Shown here: positions 1-11,336 of the stretch, piece by piece | Position numbering within the stretch: position 1 is the stretch's first letter | Layout: every line of letters starts with the position of its first letter | Source: Lepidodermella squamata | Lineage: Eukaryota > Gastrotricha | Assembly (NCBI GenBank): GCA_047495785.1 | Contig: JBLDXI010000059.1 | Span: 124,001 to 188,000, forward strand | Length of the DNA: 64,000 nucleotides | Direction: 5' to 3' | Position numbers and translations under genes: made by a program | The notes under the pieces: generated by a model | The model's input: the letters and a program-made list of their open reading frames with translations, nothing else | What the model was told of the DNA's origin: nothing | The model's database searches: none

Positions 1-1791
1 GCATCAGCGGCTGGTGCATGGCTGGGTGCTGAGGGCGCAGGCGAGCCGACAACTCGTCGCCCAGACCAGAGATCATCACATTCGCACCGGCCGACCGCAC
101 CAGGTTGCTATTGCCGGTTCGACCGCCGCCGTCGTCACTGGTCGACATTTCAACTAAATCTCGATATTGCCTCTGTAAAATAATAATTGAATAAAATATT
201 TTAAAATTTGTGTTTTGAGTGATAGACTAACCTCAATTCTGGCCAACTGCGCTGCCAAACTGTTCTTTTCAGCAGTCACGGTTTCAACCACGTGTTGCTT
301 CTGCACCAAACTTTCAGTCAGACCTTGAATACGGGCAACAAGCTCAGCATCACCCATTTGCACATTTGATGCACTGTTCGACCGCGCTGATGACGCCGGG
401 TTGGCCCTACTGACAACGCGCAATCGCTCTGCTTCTTGCTCGAGCTGAGATAGCCGCGCCTCGTAGTCATTCCGGGTCCGGATCAGTTCCGACTCGGCCG
501 ATTCAGCCGACTGGCGCCACCGCTCTGCCTCACCGGCCGCGGCGATCCGTTGCCGTTTTTCGGCCTGGAGCGCGTCTGCAGCTGCCTGGGCCCGTTCGGC
601 GGCTGCGTCGTTGTTAGTCGCCAACTGCGCCTCGAGTTCTCGCTGCTCTGATCGCAGAGTCTCGACGGCAAGTCGCGCGGCCTGCAGCTCATCTCGCAGC
701 CAGTCGCGTTCAGATCTCGTTTCCTCCAATTCCGCAGTCAGCTGTTGCACCTGAGAAGCACCTCCAGACGATTGGCTCGCCTCGTCACTTGACTGCAGCG
801 AGGCGATTAATCTCTCCTTCGACTGCAAAACCCGATTCGCCTTCTCTTTGTACTCGGTCAACTCCTGCTTCGCACGATCAGCCTCGGTTTGCCAGTGGCG
901 AAGCTGGGCCGAGGCTTCGGACGCCGCGGTTCTTTGCTGGGCCAGCCGTCGCTCCAACTCAGCTAGCCTCGACTGAGTCGACTCCCGGTCTGATTCCGCC
1001 TCGCCTTTCGCCTGCACAAGTTGAGAATCTAACTCACGAACTCGCCGTTTCTCCGAGGCCAGCTCCTCCTCGAGTGAAGTCGATTTTTGTTGGGATCGCT
1101 GAAGCTCTTCTCGAAGGCGTTGCACCACAATACCGTCACTAGCCGATAAATCCGCGGCTTCTCGAGACACATTAGACCTAGCTTCTTCGAGCTGGTTTCT
1201 CGAAGCCTCCAGCTGAGTCTCCCTTACTTTCAGCATTTCTAAATGATCCATCTCCTGAGCCTCCATTTCTCTAACTCGGCGCTCGTAAGAGTTGATTCTC
1301 TCACTCTGCACACGTAATTTCGACTCGGCCTCTTGAAGCTCGCGCTGAGCGCGCCGAGCTCGCGTTGTCACGCTTTGCAACTCCTGGCTGAGTTGATTAA
1401 CCTCACTCCTCAGGGCTGCGACTTCGCCGGAATTCGACGCCTCGGCTACGATCTTACCCGGCGCAGGCGCAACCTCGGCCGTGCTGACCATTGCATACGA
1501 TGAGGACGAAGCTGAAGATGGGGGGTCGTTCAGCATGTCTGCAGCTAACAAATGACCAGCCTCTGAGCCAAATGTTGCCTGGTAATCTGTAGATGAAATG
1601 TTACTGCTCGGTCCACTATCGCCACCATCGTCTTTCAATGTCGCACCACTTTCGGTCGGAATGCGGACGGTGGGGTTCGACGAGGTTGCAACGCCCGAGT
1701 TCGGAGTATTGACCACAGCAGCGGCTGACTGATCGACACGGTTCAGTAGTTCTTCAGCTTTCTCGGCAAATCCAGAAAGCCACGAAGTCAT
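1..1791 (-). CDS. GOLGA5: Golgin-84 (GOLGA5), 3' end truncated by window
   Basis: Coiled-coil Golgi tether of the golgin-84 family, known to act in intra-Golgi vesicle capture. Exons on the minus strand are 1791..232 (520 aa, phase 0) and 172 running off the left edge. The N-terminus (SWLSGFAEKAEELLNRVDQ) matches the golgin-84 start. After a Ser/Thr-rich stretch, residues from about 125 to 520 are almost continuous coiled coil, including KANRVLQSKERLIASL and LTESLVQKQHVVETVTAEKN, both very close to vertebrate golgin-84. The last visible exon (RQYRDLVEM..., then RLRPQHPAMH) corresponds to the linker before the C-terminal membrane anchor, which lies outside the window. The intron (231..173) has donor GAG|GTTAGT and acceptor TTTTACAG. 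The next gene on the same strand is alpha-SNAP, 815 bp upstream. Identity is well supported; the missing anchor cannot be checked here. Confidence 0.9.
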
Positions 1792-2606
1792 TTGAGTTCA
1801 AATTTCCCGAAAGAAAAGGCCTAACACATTTATAAAAATCTAAAAAAGAGATAGAATTAAGGCAATTAAAAGACAACACAACTTGAATTAATTTATTAAA
1901 TTAGATTTCGCCATTCTATTTAAAAAGGATAGATTACTCTTTTCCCCATACGTTTAATATCAATACGCAGACACGTTCGCGGACTCTTTTATTACAAAAC
2001 TTGCGGACAGCAAAAGCTCTATAAGTTGACACATCGAAACAACAATTGCGAGAAGAGTAGCTCGGAAACATTCAAAATCATCACCATCATCACATTTAAT
2101 TCAACTGAAGGCAACAAACACGTACACGCGGAACGTAGATTTTTGATAAGAATGGGAACGTTGCTATGAATTTACCGTAGACGGACAATATTGCACAGTG
2201 AATGTCGCGGCTGTCCTGGCTGCATGCCGGCACACTGTTTCGAAACATCAAATTCGAAAGCATCTCATGAATTCACAAAAATACGAAAAGGCAACCTTTC
2301 TCCAATTTGTGCATAATTCGTGATTAGTAAGAATATAGCGGGTAATATTTATTCGGCGACTTGATAGCTGTACAATAAAAGCGAAATCAAAAACAGTGCC
2401 TTTCTCAAGTGATTCGTCCTGACACGTGCGAAAATGTGAACGCCGATTACCATTCAAATAAGAAGATCATCAGAAGAAAGCATTAACATGTAAAACAGCA
2501 ATCGTTAGCCGCGAAAATGATATCATTCAAGAATAGAAGCTATCAAAGGGAATAACTCAGTGGTCTAACGATAATACAGTAAGCTAGTCTTGTGTAATTG
2601 AGGCGT
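1792..2606. other. Intergenic, golgin-84 upstream / alpha-SNAP 3' side
   Basis: This stretch lies between two minus-strand genes and should hold the golgin-84 promoter and 5' leader plus the alpha-SNAP 3' UTR. I see only AT-rich sequence and short unsupported reading frames, and no RNA gene or repeat. Confidence 0.5.
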
Positions 2607-3642
2607 TCACTTCAGGTCGTCCTGGCCGCTGAGGTGGTGCTTCTTGACGCGAAGGAACAGAGTAGTGAACCAAGCATCAAACTTCGTCATCGAATCCCAC
2701 TCTTGCAGCGCTGCGGTGAACGAATCGGCATTGCCCTCCTCGACTGCCGTCGTCAACGTTCTTAGCAATTTGCACTCTCGACTGTCTGCAAATTGAGGCA
2801 CCATTTGCTCGTACTTGGACAAACTTTGCTTGGCGTCTTCGTTATCTAAGCACATACGACACACTCCGGCGCGGAAGAGATGATCACGGGCGGTGTATTT
2901 AAGCAAGTTGTTGTCAGCGCATTGTTTCGCAACACGTTCGTAAATCTCTAGAGCTTTCTCGTAGCGTTCCATTAGTGCGGACATTTCTGCAACTTTCAGA
3001 AGACATTTGTTGGCGTGGCTGTTGGACTCTTCACCCTGGTAGTAATCGGCGGCTTGTTCGTAATGCTGAATGGCTTTATCTTTGTCTTCTAATTCAGATT
3101 CGTAAGTCTCTGCAATTGAAACGTGCTGCTTAGCAGCAATACTGAATCGACCCATATCAGTGTAAATCTCGACCGATTTCAATAAACAGTTAACAGCTTC
3201 TGTTATCATACATCGAATTTGAGCATTATTTTTTCAATCATGTCAAAAATTACCGTTAGCGTCTGATTTTTTGTAGCAAGTTGCTGCGTCGTTGTAATTG
3301 CTAGCCGCTTCGTGTTTAACGTTTTGCTGCAAATTCACCTTGGCAGCCTCACAGAATGCTTTTCCCGCAGCTGCATTGAGAAAAACAAATAGAAGCATTA
3401 TCGGCTGCTACTATTATCTTACCAGTCCAATTTTTCGACATTTTGAAATGATTGGCAGCTTTGATGTACAACTCTATCGCGTCATCAACTTTTCCAGCTC
3501 CCCTTGAAATTTTAATTTCATTATAAGCATGAACTTATTATTTTGTACCAACAAACCCCAAAAGAGATCCAAAAAATCCTTGCGAGGATTTGAGCTTCTT
3601 TTCGGCTTGAGCCATAAATTCTTCGCCTTTCTTATCTCCCAT
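2607..3642 (-). CDS. NAPA: Alpha-SNAP (soluble NSF attachment protein)
   Basis: Adaptor that binds assembled SNARE complexes and recruits NSF for disassembly, a cytosolic and peripheral membrane role. Four minus-strand exons: 3642..3557, 3502..3423, 3370..3254, 3199..2607, giving 291 aa against 295 in human. The start codon at 3642 gives MGDKKGEEFMAQAEKKLKSS, matching the family N-terminus, and all phases join cleanly. The TPR-like helical repeats are clear: IELYIKAANHFKMSKNW, EAVNCLLKSVEIYTDMGRF, HYEQAADYYQGEESNS and DSRECKLLRTL. The C-terminus (FTTLFLRVKKHHLSGQDDLK) carries the Leu-rich NSF-activating end seen in the family. Introns are 54 to 55 bp. The neighbour on the same strand is SNAP-25, a direct client complex member. 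Very secure assignment. Confidence 0.96.
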
Positions 3643-6257
3643 TTTGTTTCGTAATATTCTAATTCAAATACGAAAGCATCAGCAATGTACTAGATGGGGG
3701 TTCGATTAAAAGTGGGAAATGTATCGCATGTATTAATAAACATGTAGGATTATTGAAGGATTATTGAAGGAATCAGCGATCCGAAAATAAATATTCGAAC
3801 AAAACGAAGACAAGTTTACGACAGAAGAACGCCGTTCAATGTTCAATATGCAAGTTCCCTGTTTCAAATTGATGATTACAATACGGAATACATTGGCCTT
3901 TGGCTTATATTTGAGTCTTGAGTGACTCTGAGGCTGAACCTGCTCTGAAACTATCAGCAAAGCGATAGCTGCACTAACATCACAAGCCAACTATGAGCCA
4001 ACTACGAGCTAGCAAATGAGAAAAAACTATTCATTGTTTGAAAAAAGACCATTTGCTCTTGTCAATCATTTGCTTGATATTAGTGACGTTTTCCCCGATT
4101 TTCGATCAAACAGTTAAATGTAACTTGGATTAATGAGTAAGAGCACTTGGGAACTTGGTACAGCTGATCAGAAAAGCCTTTTCAGCGCATTACAGCCAAA
4201 GATATACAACGAGACACGTGTGGATTCATCACTCCCTTGGCATTGCACAGGCAAAGATTGACGCATCCAACTTTCGGAAAGGGGAGCGAGAAATAGCAGC
4301 ATAAATACAAAAAGCGCTCGATCCCTTGCGAAAGTCGAAGTCCATATGTAAAAATAATTACTTTTAATATGTTTCTTAGAATAAAAATTAGGTTTTTAAA
4401 ATTGTAAATAATTTATGCGCAACTTTCAGCCGCAGTATATTTTTGCCAAAAATTGCAAAGGTTTTTGGTTTCGAAATTTCACTTTCAATTTTAATTAGCC
4501 CACGTTCCCATCCAAAAGACAAAAGACGAATACTTACATGGAATTTCTATAATTCATACTTTCAACAGTGAGAAATCTTCTAATCCCATTTTGGCAGAAT
4601 GAGTGATAAAATGACACCGCGATGGCTTGAACCGTTTCTGATCGATTGAAACCATTTCAGTTAATTGATGGGAGATGATTGATAGATTGTTAATCTCTCT
4701 TCTGCTACCGGCAAGCTAACAGCTAAGGATAAGCAGAAAATCAAACTAAGATCAGAAATAACAGCGTAAAGAAAGTTTAATCAACATTTTTTCCGTCAGT
4801 TGCCTTGGCGTGTTAATCAGAAAGAACGTCACACTAAGCTCCGAATCGCTGTATAAGCTGCAATGACTTTTATTCGTCGATTTTTCATAATAAACTCACC
4901 AGAACCACATTTCCCCCCGTGTTGCTTGAATTAAAAATATCATCGAGGGTCTCGAACTAAGTTGCTAAAGACCAACTGAGACCAACCTATAATTTCTGAT
5001 ATCGCTGTTGTGTTTACTTTTCACCATATAAATGGGTTCAAAACAGGTGTTGATTTGTTCAATGCTCAATTTATTCTTAACGTAAACGCAAACCTGCCAT
5101 TCGCATTTCGCAGCCATTATTATCGACGCGATTCCAACCACTCAACGCATGATTCAGCGCATATACAGATCGCATTACACATAGCAATAAAAGATTTGAC
5201 ATTATTAAATGAAAAGAAAGTAGTACATATTTGCAAAAGATGTTTTATAAAATTTTTAGCATGCGCATATAATTATGACGAAGAATTAACGACCGTAGAG
5301 ATTAACGGCGTTAGAACGTGAGAAGCGAATAATAAATGGACAGTACATTTTTAACGATGATTCTCTTGTGATGGTAGCGAAGATAATGCTAAAAACCAAT
5401 CTGGCTTTGAAATTTTCAATACTATAATAATAACATTGCAATCACAAACAAAAGGCGATGATTTTTCTCCAAATAAGATGTCTTCTTGATGACACTCAAC
5501 TTGTATTTCCAATATGCGGTTCAGAAGGCTATGAATGGTACAATGAATGTTCACGTGAACCACCTCTCTAATGCGCGTGCTTCGCAGAGCAGCCCAGCTG
5601 GAGGCACAGTTAAGAAATAATATAAAAGGCCGCATGGCGTATCGGGATCCAACTAGAACTAGAGAGAGGTTCAATCTGGCATCTGACGTGTCTAAAAGTG
5701 CTGAAGATTGTCAAAAATTGACTGTATTCATATAGTCCCGCTGTTTTATACAATTTTCTCGACTCGTGCCATTTCGGCAGCTCTCAAACTATCACGCTCT
5801 AAATCGTCGTATGAGAATGATATTTACAAAAATATGAAACACTCTTAAATAATCGTGTAAAAGATATCAATCGATGCTTCACAAATTGAACAGAATTTAA
5901 CACAAAATGCTAGCTTTTTATAGAAATGAGAAATGAGATAGATTTAATATATTCATCTATGGTAACTGAACACTTCAATTTATGAGGAAATTTCCACCGC
6001 ATTTTGTGCACAGGTAGATTTTACGTTATTGAAAATGCGAGGGTCAGTAACAAAGATGTCTGAGATCTAAAACGCGCTGAAGAAAATCGATTGTGTACAA
6101 GAACAAAGAACACTTTTGTATATCATCTTTATAAAAATTATTGTTGTGCGTTTTCAACTTATAAGAGATAATTTTAGTTAGAATATTTGCACCGATGATT
6201 TCGCAAGGCAAGGCCCAAGTAAAGTGACGTGAATGTTTCTGTGTACGTAACTTTTCT
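3643..6257. other. Intergenic, alpha-SNAP upstream / SNAP-25 3' side
   Basis: 2.6 kb between two minus-strand genes. It is AT-rich with several short open frames (for example 5010-5321 and 5351-5674 on opposite strands) that have no recognisable product or splice context. It probably holds the alpha-SNAP promoter and the SNAP-25 3' UTR. No tRNA-like fold or repeat array was recognised. Confidence 0.45.
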
Positions 6258-7491
6258 TTAAGCCTTGAGTATCTTTGTCGCTTTCTTGTTCGCTTCTTGA
6301 ATTCGAGCGTCGTTCGACTCGGCCATCTTTTTGATGCGATCCAGCTGTTGGTTTTGAGTGTCAACTTGATCAGCCTAAAATCCGAAGCGTGAAAAGATAC
6401 ATGAAAAATTTCTATTGCTTACCATATCGATAGCCATGTTTCGAAGGTTGCTGACCATGTTGTTAACTTCGGTCACGTTATTCTCCATCTCCTCTTCGCG
6501 CGCGTCATTCGTTATTCGGTTGATGAGGTTGCCACCGATCATTACTTGGTCACCAACGATCATGCGAGGTCCGTTTGTATTCACCCGACCGTCCTCGTTG
6601 GCTTTCCATGTCTACGGTAATTATACGTTAGCTAAAAGTATAACGAAATATTATGCAACACTAACCTTGTCGTAGTCAGCGCCCTTTTCGAAACTCTTGC
6701 CTCTGAAGAAAGTTTACAATAAATAAGTTGATAATTAGCAATCGAAAATCGATTCCAAGGTGTGAGATTTTTAATATTGAGTCAAGGGCTGTCACAGACA
6801 TGCTGTGATGAAATTTGTCTGCGCTGCTGCATAATTTATTTTTAATATTATACAACACTTAATTGCAGCGCAGAGCGGGTCACGGACAGCCCGCTTCGTT
6901 GATAAAATTAAGCCCTATGCAAATGAGAGTTGAATTAAGCAACTTATAAATAACTAACTTTTTCCATGGAAGCACGCAGAGCCCACAACATTTTTCCATG
7001 CCTTCGAGGTTCTTTTCGGCCATTCGCATATCGGTGTTGATTCCTTTCATTCCCTCCTCGACCTTGTCGAGTTGCTCTGAGTGGAAAAATTTGTGTTGAG
7101 AAAATTGATAGAAAATTGAAAAAATAGCTAACCTCCTTGTTCGTCGAGCATGACGAGAGTTCGAATACCCGCTTCTTTGCTCTATACAGACAAAGGCACC
7201 TCAGTTATAGACAAGATGATAATTTAAATGAGCAATGATCCGTACCTCTTCGCAGAGAGCTACCATCCGTCGTGTGCTGTCGAGGGACTAGAAATTAGGT
7301 CAAATGAATTTTTTTGTTGAAACCAATGCAAAAGGATGAATTACTTCGTTGACCCGAGTGTCCATATCGAGCATGAGTGCCTTCGCCTCTCGCTGCTCTT
7401 CCGTCAATTCATCATCATCGGGCAGCACCCCATTGATGATACTCGTCTGCTTCTTCTCAGGGCCGCCCGGCTTGCCAGGTCCCGCCGCCAT
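6258..7491 (-). CDS. SNAP25: SNAP-25 (synaptosomal Qbc-SNARE)
   Basis: Qbc-SNARE that pairs with syntaxin and synaptobrevin for exocytosis at the plasma membrane. Seven minus-strand exons: 7491..7345, 7287..7246, 7181..7133, 7076..6959, 6702..6666, 6611..6423, 6374..6258; 232 aa. The first SNARE helix has [20 protein letters not shown] and [10 protein letters not shown]; the second has [14 protein letters not shown] and [18 protein letters not shown]. The palmitoylation linker reads [13 protein letters not shown], so three cysteines rather than the four of vertebrate SNAP-25. There is a Pro/Gly-rich N-terminal extension of about 30 residues before the conserved region ([10 protein letters not shown]...). 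It ends ...KKATKILKA, as the family does. The short introns and the exon cut at MLDEQG|EQL follow the usual gene plan. Identity is secure; exon 5 (12 codons) is the least certain boundary. Confidence 0.95.
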
Positions 7492-9780
7492 GGCCAGTTA
7501 ATAATCAATTAATAAAGGTAAAAGTGAGTCTGGAAAATGCGAATCAAGATGTTAACATTTCGTTATCAAGAAAGGATGCCGCTGTGTGACGGAAAAATAT
7601 ACGGTATAGTATTAGTAGCACTTAGCTAATTCAGTAATTTCACTTTTTCACTATTATAATGGTGCACCTCTTGTGTGACTTGCGATGTGCTATAGCAATA
7701 ATCGCTGCTACGAATGTATGTGTTGGCGTCGATGAAATGTAAAAAACCAACACGCACCAATTGAAGCGAAGCGTTGTAAAATAATGAAGCTATAAGCTTC
7801 GGCGTTTGCCTATAGCAGAACTCAAATTATGACAAAAGGGGCGCGCGCATGCCACAGTGCGCTCGGCTACTACTACGACGACTACTACTAAAGTTTTTCG
7901 ATGGCGGGCCGAGCGGCATCGGCCGGTACGAAGGGCGGAAGCACCGAGAAAAGCTACAACATGGCTATACCATTTTTAGAATTCGGCGCAGCTTGTTCGC
8001 CAATATTTTTTACGTCAAACATACATTGAGTAATACATACGCGCGCGCGCGAACTACGACCATGTGCGACCATGTGCGAGTAGTCGGCATGCGAGCTTGC
8101 CGAGTGACAGAAACAGCAGCGACGCGCGCCGTGCATGGCTGCAATGATGACGAGGAAATTCGACAATCGATAATGGTAAATAGCAAATTCAGCCGGCGAT
8201 GCGGTGGCTCTTCGAATGCGGCATGTGTGAGCGATGGCGACCTTCGCTTTCATTCGATATCATGCGCGAACGTAGCGTCGAATATCGGCACTGCGCGCTG
8301 TACTCCCATATAGAGGACTAAAATTGCGCAAACGTAATAGCGCGCCTACAATCACATGAATGTGTATATAAGAAATTTCCTATGCATTTACGGCTGTAAT
8401 ACAGTCTTTTATATAACGACGGCCCTCTCGGTTCTGATCGATCGTGACTGTCGGTCTGCGCCGAAATATCGATCGCTAGCGCGCGCTAAAAAGTTTCGCA
8501 GAAGGTACTAGGCGTGCGCGTTGTATTTTTTCTGCTATAATATAATGACTATATGAATATAATAATACTAAAATAATACGCTGCCGGCGCCGTCACCCGC
8601 GGTCTCCTTCATTACAGCGCCTCTCTTTTCGGCTCTTCGATATATTAATTGCAATCACACATAACATTGATTCGCGTTTTTTGCATCTACGCTCGATAGT
8701 CATGACGGCGCGCGTATCCCGTGTGTGCGCGGCATTAACATAAAAATTTGCAACAAGAATTCTCCCGTGTGTCGCAGCATGCTGCAGTTACTTCTTACAG
8801 ATGTGGCAAACCGGCAAAAAATTATTGCTTTCTATCGATTTTCTCCGCCTTAAGCGCCTAATCCCAAGTTTGAAAAGCGCGCAGCAATGTCGCGAGTGTA
8901 TTCTTGTTTTTATTATGATTACGTCTAGTAAGGGCTCACCGAGCAAGGCAAAGACGCGCAAAAAAACGACGATATAGGCCGCGTGCGTTGGCGGCGCCAC
9001 TCGAGCAAGACACATCATCATAACCGCGAATTGTTGTTATTATTATTATCACGCATTAGCGCCGCGCGCTGCGGTTGACAGTTGCAAATTATTATGGCTT
9101 CACGAAATATTGCCGGTTCGGCCAGTTTTCGATAGCAATCCGATTAGGTTAAAAATATATCATATACTCGTGTGGCCGTAGTATTTTCTATTAGCCCGTC
9201 ATCTTGGGCATACGGCGGGAACCGGGACTGCTGCACACGAAAAAGTGAAATGAACCACCCGCCTCGACATAAATTACGTCGAAAATGCATTTTCCTGTAC
9301 ATATGCTATTCTGACATCCCATAAGCATTGATGTAATGCATGCGTAAAAAACCCGATAGCACCGATGGTCCATTGAGACTCAGGAAAACTGACGGATATT
9401 TGATTTTTCGATATTTAGGTCGGTTTTTTCGATTCCCAGGGAATAGCAAAAAAAACGAAAATACCACAGAACAGTAGTTTTTGCATTTTATTGCTCGTAG
9501 TCTCATTCGCTCTTGTCGTAAAAAAAATTATTTCACGTCGCATTCAGTTCATTCCGGATCGTGATGTTAACAATCAAGCAGAGTCGTGTTGATGGTGAGG
9601 AGTTACAACAACAAGTAGAAAAGCACGCTCATCACCTCTTGGCTTGGCAATAAATATAATACCTCAAAAATCCGTTTCGTTGATTTTTTGATACACAGGT
9701 ACTAGACAGCATAAATAACATATAAGGTGATGCAGAAAAACGCAATAAGGCACCGATTGAATCATAAGCAGCAGCTGAAA
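7492..9780. other. Intergenic, SNAP-25 upstream / SRF 3' side, with GC-rich patches
   Basis: 2.3 kb expected to hold SNAP-25 promoter sequence and any non-coding first exon, plus the SRF 3' UTR. It differs from other gaps in having CpG-dense patches, a (GC)5 run at 8041-8050 followed at once by a repeated CATGTGCGA, and triplet runs such as CTACTACTACGACGACTAC near 7866. Open frames at 7849-8313 (+) and 7954-8253 (-) are rich in Arg and Cys and look like by-products of this composition. A possible AATAAA for SRF on the minus strand lies at 9492..9487. Confidence 0.45.
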
Positions 9781-10572
9781 TTATTTGAATGAAGTCCGAC
9801 CAGGCTCGCCGGCACCTGCAGCCGACGAATTATTCGACGAAGAGTGGCTAGGAGGCAGTTGAAGACCGGGGTCGATGAAAAGACGCTGATTGTAGGTTGA
9901 GATTGCAGACGAACTCGAAGATGCGCCAGGCATAAAGTGATCGAACCTATTCGTGTTTTTCGGCAACGGATTGACGACAACGCCGCTGCCAGGGTCGTTG
10001 ACGAAATACATTTGACCGTTCGAGAGGGCATCATTGAAGCTGGGCTGGTCTAGATTCGGCTCCTGTTTCACCTGTTTTCGAGGAGGAGCTTTGGCTCGAG
10101 GCTTTTTCACCGGTGGTTGTTTCCGCTGCGGGATGATAGGGGCGATTTGAAGCAAATTAGCTCTAGATGATGTCGAAGGTTCTTGCTCTTCATCACTATC
10201 TTCTTCTTCATCATCGTCGTCATCAGAAATCATTTCGGAGGCGTCGAAGTTGTGCTGCTGAGGCTGATTGGCTGATTGGCCAGCGTCATTCGAAGCCGAT
10301 GAGCTGGAGCCGTCTGCCCCTAGGCACTGTTGGATCAATTGGCGACCGACATCGCTAGAAAAAATTGGTTTGAGCCTATCAGTTGAGTACGTGTAAACGT
10401 GACCCGTCTCACTGGCAACCAGAAGAAGGACCTCCGTTCCTGTTAACGTACTAAGCTCGTAAGCTTTTTTCATTATGCCCGAGCGGCGTTTGCTGAAAGT
10501 CGTGTATCGCTTCAGCTTATCTGTTATGTACTCCATCTTAATTTTGAGACGGCCCCTCGTTTTCTTCCCCAT
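9781..10572 (-). CDS. SRF: Serum response factor (MADS-box)
   Basis: MADS-box transcription factor that binds CArG elements and controls muscle, cytoskeletal and immediate-early genes with myocardin/MRTF or TCF partners. The single uninterrupted exon encodes 263 aa from the ATG at 10572; an in-frame TTG six codons upstream is not a likely start. Residues 1-90 form the MADS/SAM core: MGKKTRGRLKIKMEYI, KRYTTFSKRRSGIMKKAYEL and LTGTEVLLLVASETGHVYT are nearly identical to SRF. Then come an acidic run (SDDDDDEEEDSDEEQ), a basic Pro/Lys segment and a Ser/Asn-rich tail. It is much shorter than vertebrate SRF (508 aa) because it lacks the long N-terminal part and most of the transactivation domain. 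No intron was found, in contrast to its neighbours. The MADS core rules out MEF2, whose core reads differently. Confidence 0.95.
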   Translation of the reverse strand: MGKKTRGRLKIKMEYITDKLKRYTTFSKRRSGIMKKAYELSTLTGTEVLLLVASETGHVYTYSTDRLKPIFSSDVGRQLIQQCLGADGSSSSASNDAGQSANQPQQHNFDASEMISDDDDDEEEDSDEEQEPSTSSRANLLQIAPIIPQRKQPPVKKPRAKAPPRKQVKQEPNLDQPSFNDALSNGQMYFVNDPGSGVVVNPLPKNTNRFDHFMPGASSSSSAISTYNQRLFIDPGLQLPPSHSSSNNSSAAGAGEPGRTSFK

Positions 10573-11336
10573 CGCTTCAATGACAAACAATAAAAACCTA
10601 AATTTGCCAAAACAAGTGCAACATTACAATAAATGATTATTATTCTCAGCGATATCAGCCTATATCAAAATAGTTTAATCATCATATAATTCGGTATAAT
10701 TCAAGTTTCACAATTCATAACAGACAAATATTATGTTTCTCTCTGTGTCAAAATAAAACAAAAGCTCTGGCCGAAACGAATGAATGAAACGAAAAAAAAT
10801 ATAATATTAACTCTCGCTCTTCCAAAAAATCACATTAATCATTATCATTATCGAAAATAATAATAAAACGGAAAAGCTCTCAATCGAACTAGAAGACACG
10901 GCGGCTATCAAGGAATAATTCGTTCATTTTCACTGCTTTTTCGCGTATAATACTCGCGATTTGTTTATCACTCGATAACCAAAAATTGAATGCTTCAACA
11001 ATAATCATCAGTAATTACAAGCAAAGCTGCACGAACGTGATTTCTCTGTTCTTTTGGCACGCGAATGTAAAGTATCAAAATGCCCTGAACGCAAGCGACT
11101 AAGACGTATCTCTGCATTTGCTGGGGGATTGGATGCGTGGTGCTAAAGCGAAATTCTAGAATGAGGAGCACCAAAACTTCTCCAAACAACTTCAGTTTTC
11201 CGTCTGTTCAGATCACCACCAAATAAGCGAAAATTACAACAACAATCAGGTAGCAATATCAAGGCCATTCTTTGCGTGAATGGACGCAAATTGACTAACA
11301 ACAGCTATTAAAGTCAAACGCCAGTTGCGTGCCCGG
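10573..11336. other. Intergenic, SRF upstream / BPNT1 3' side
   Basis: 764 bp of AT-rich sequence between two minus-strand genes. I looked for CArG boxes (SRF autoregulation) and found no convincing match. No other feature is supported. Confidence 0.4.

Noticed and set aside
7849-8313. 154-aa plus-strand open frame upstream of SNAP-25
   Set aside because: It has no recognisable domain, codon composition follows the CpG-rich background, and an opposite frame of similar length overlaps it.
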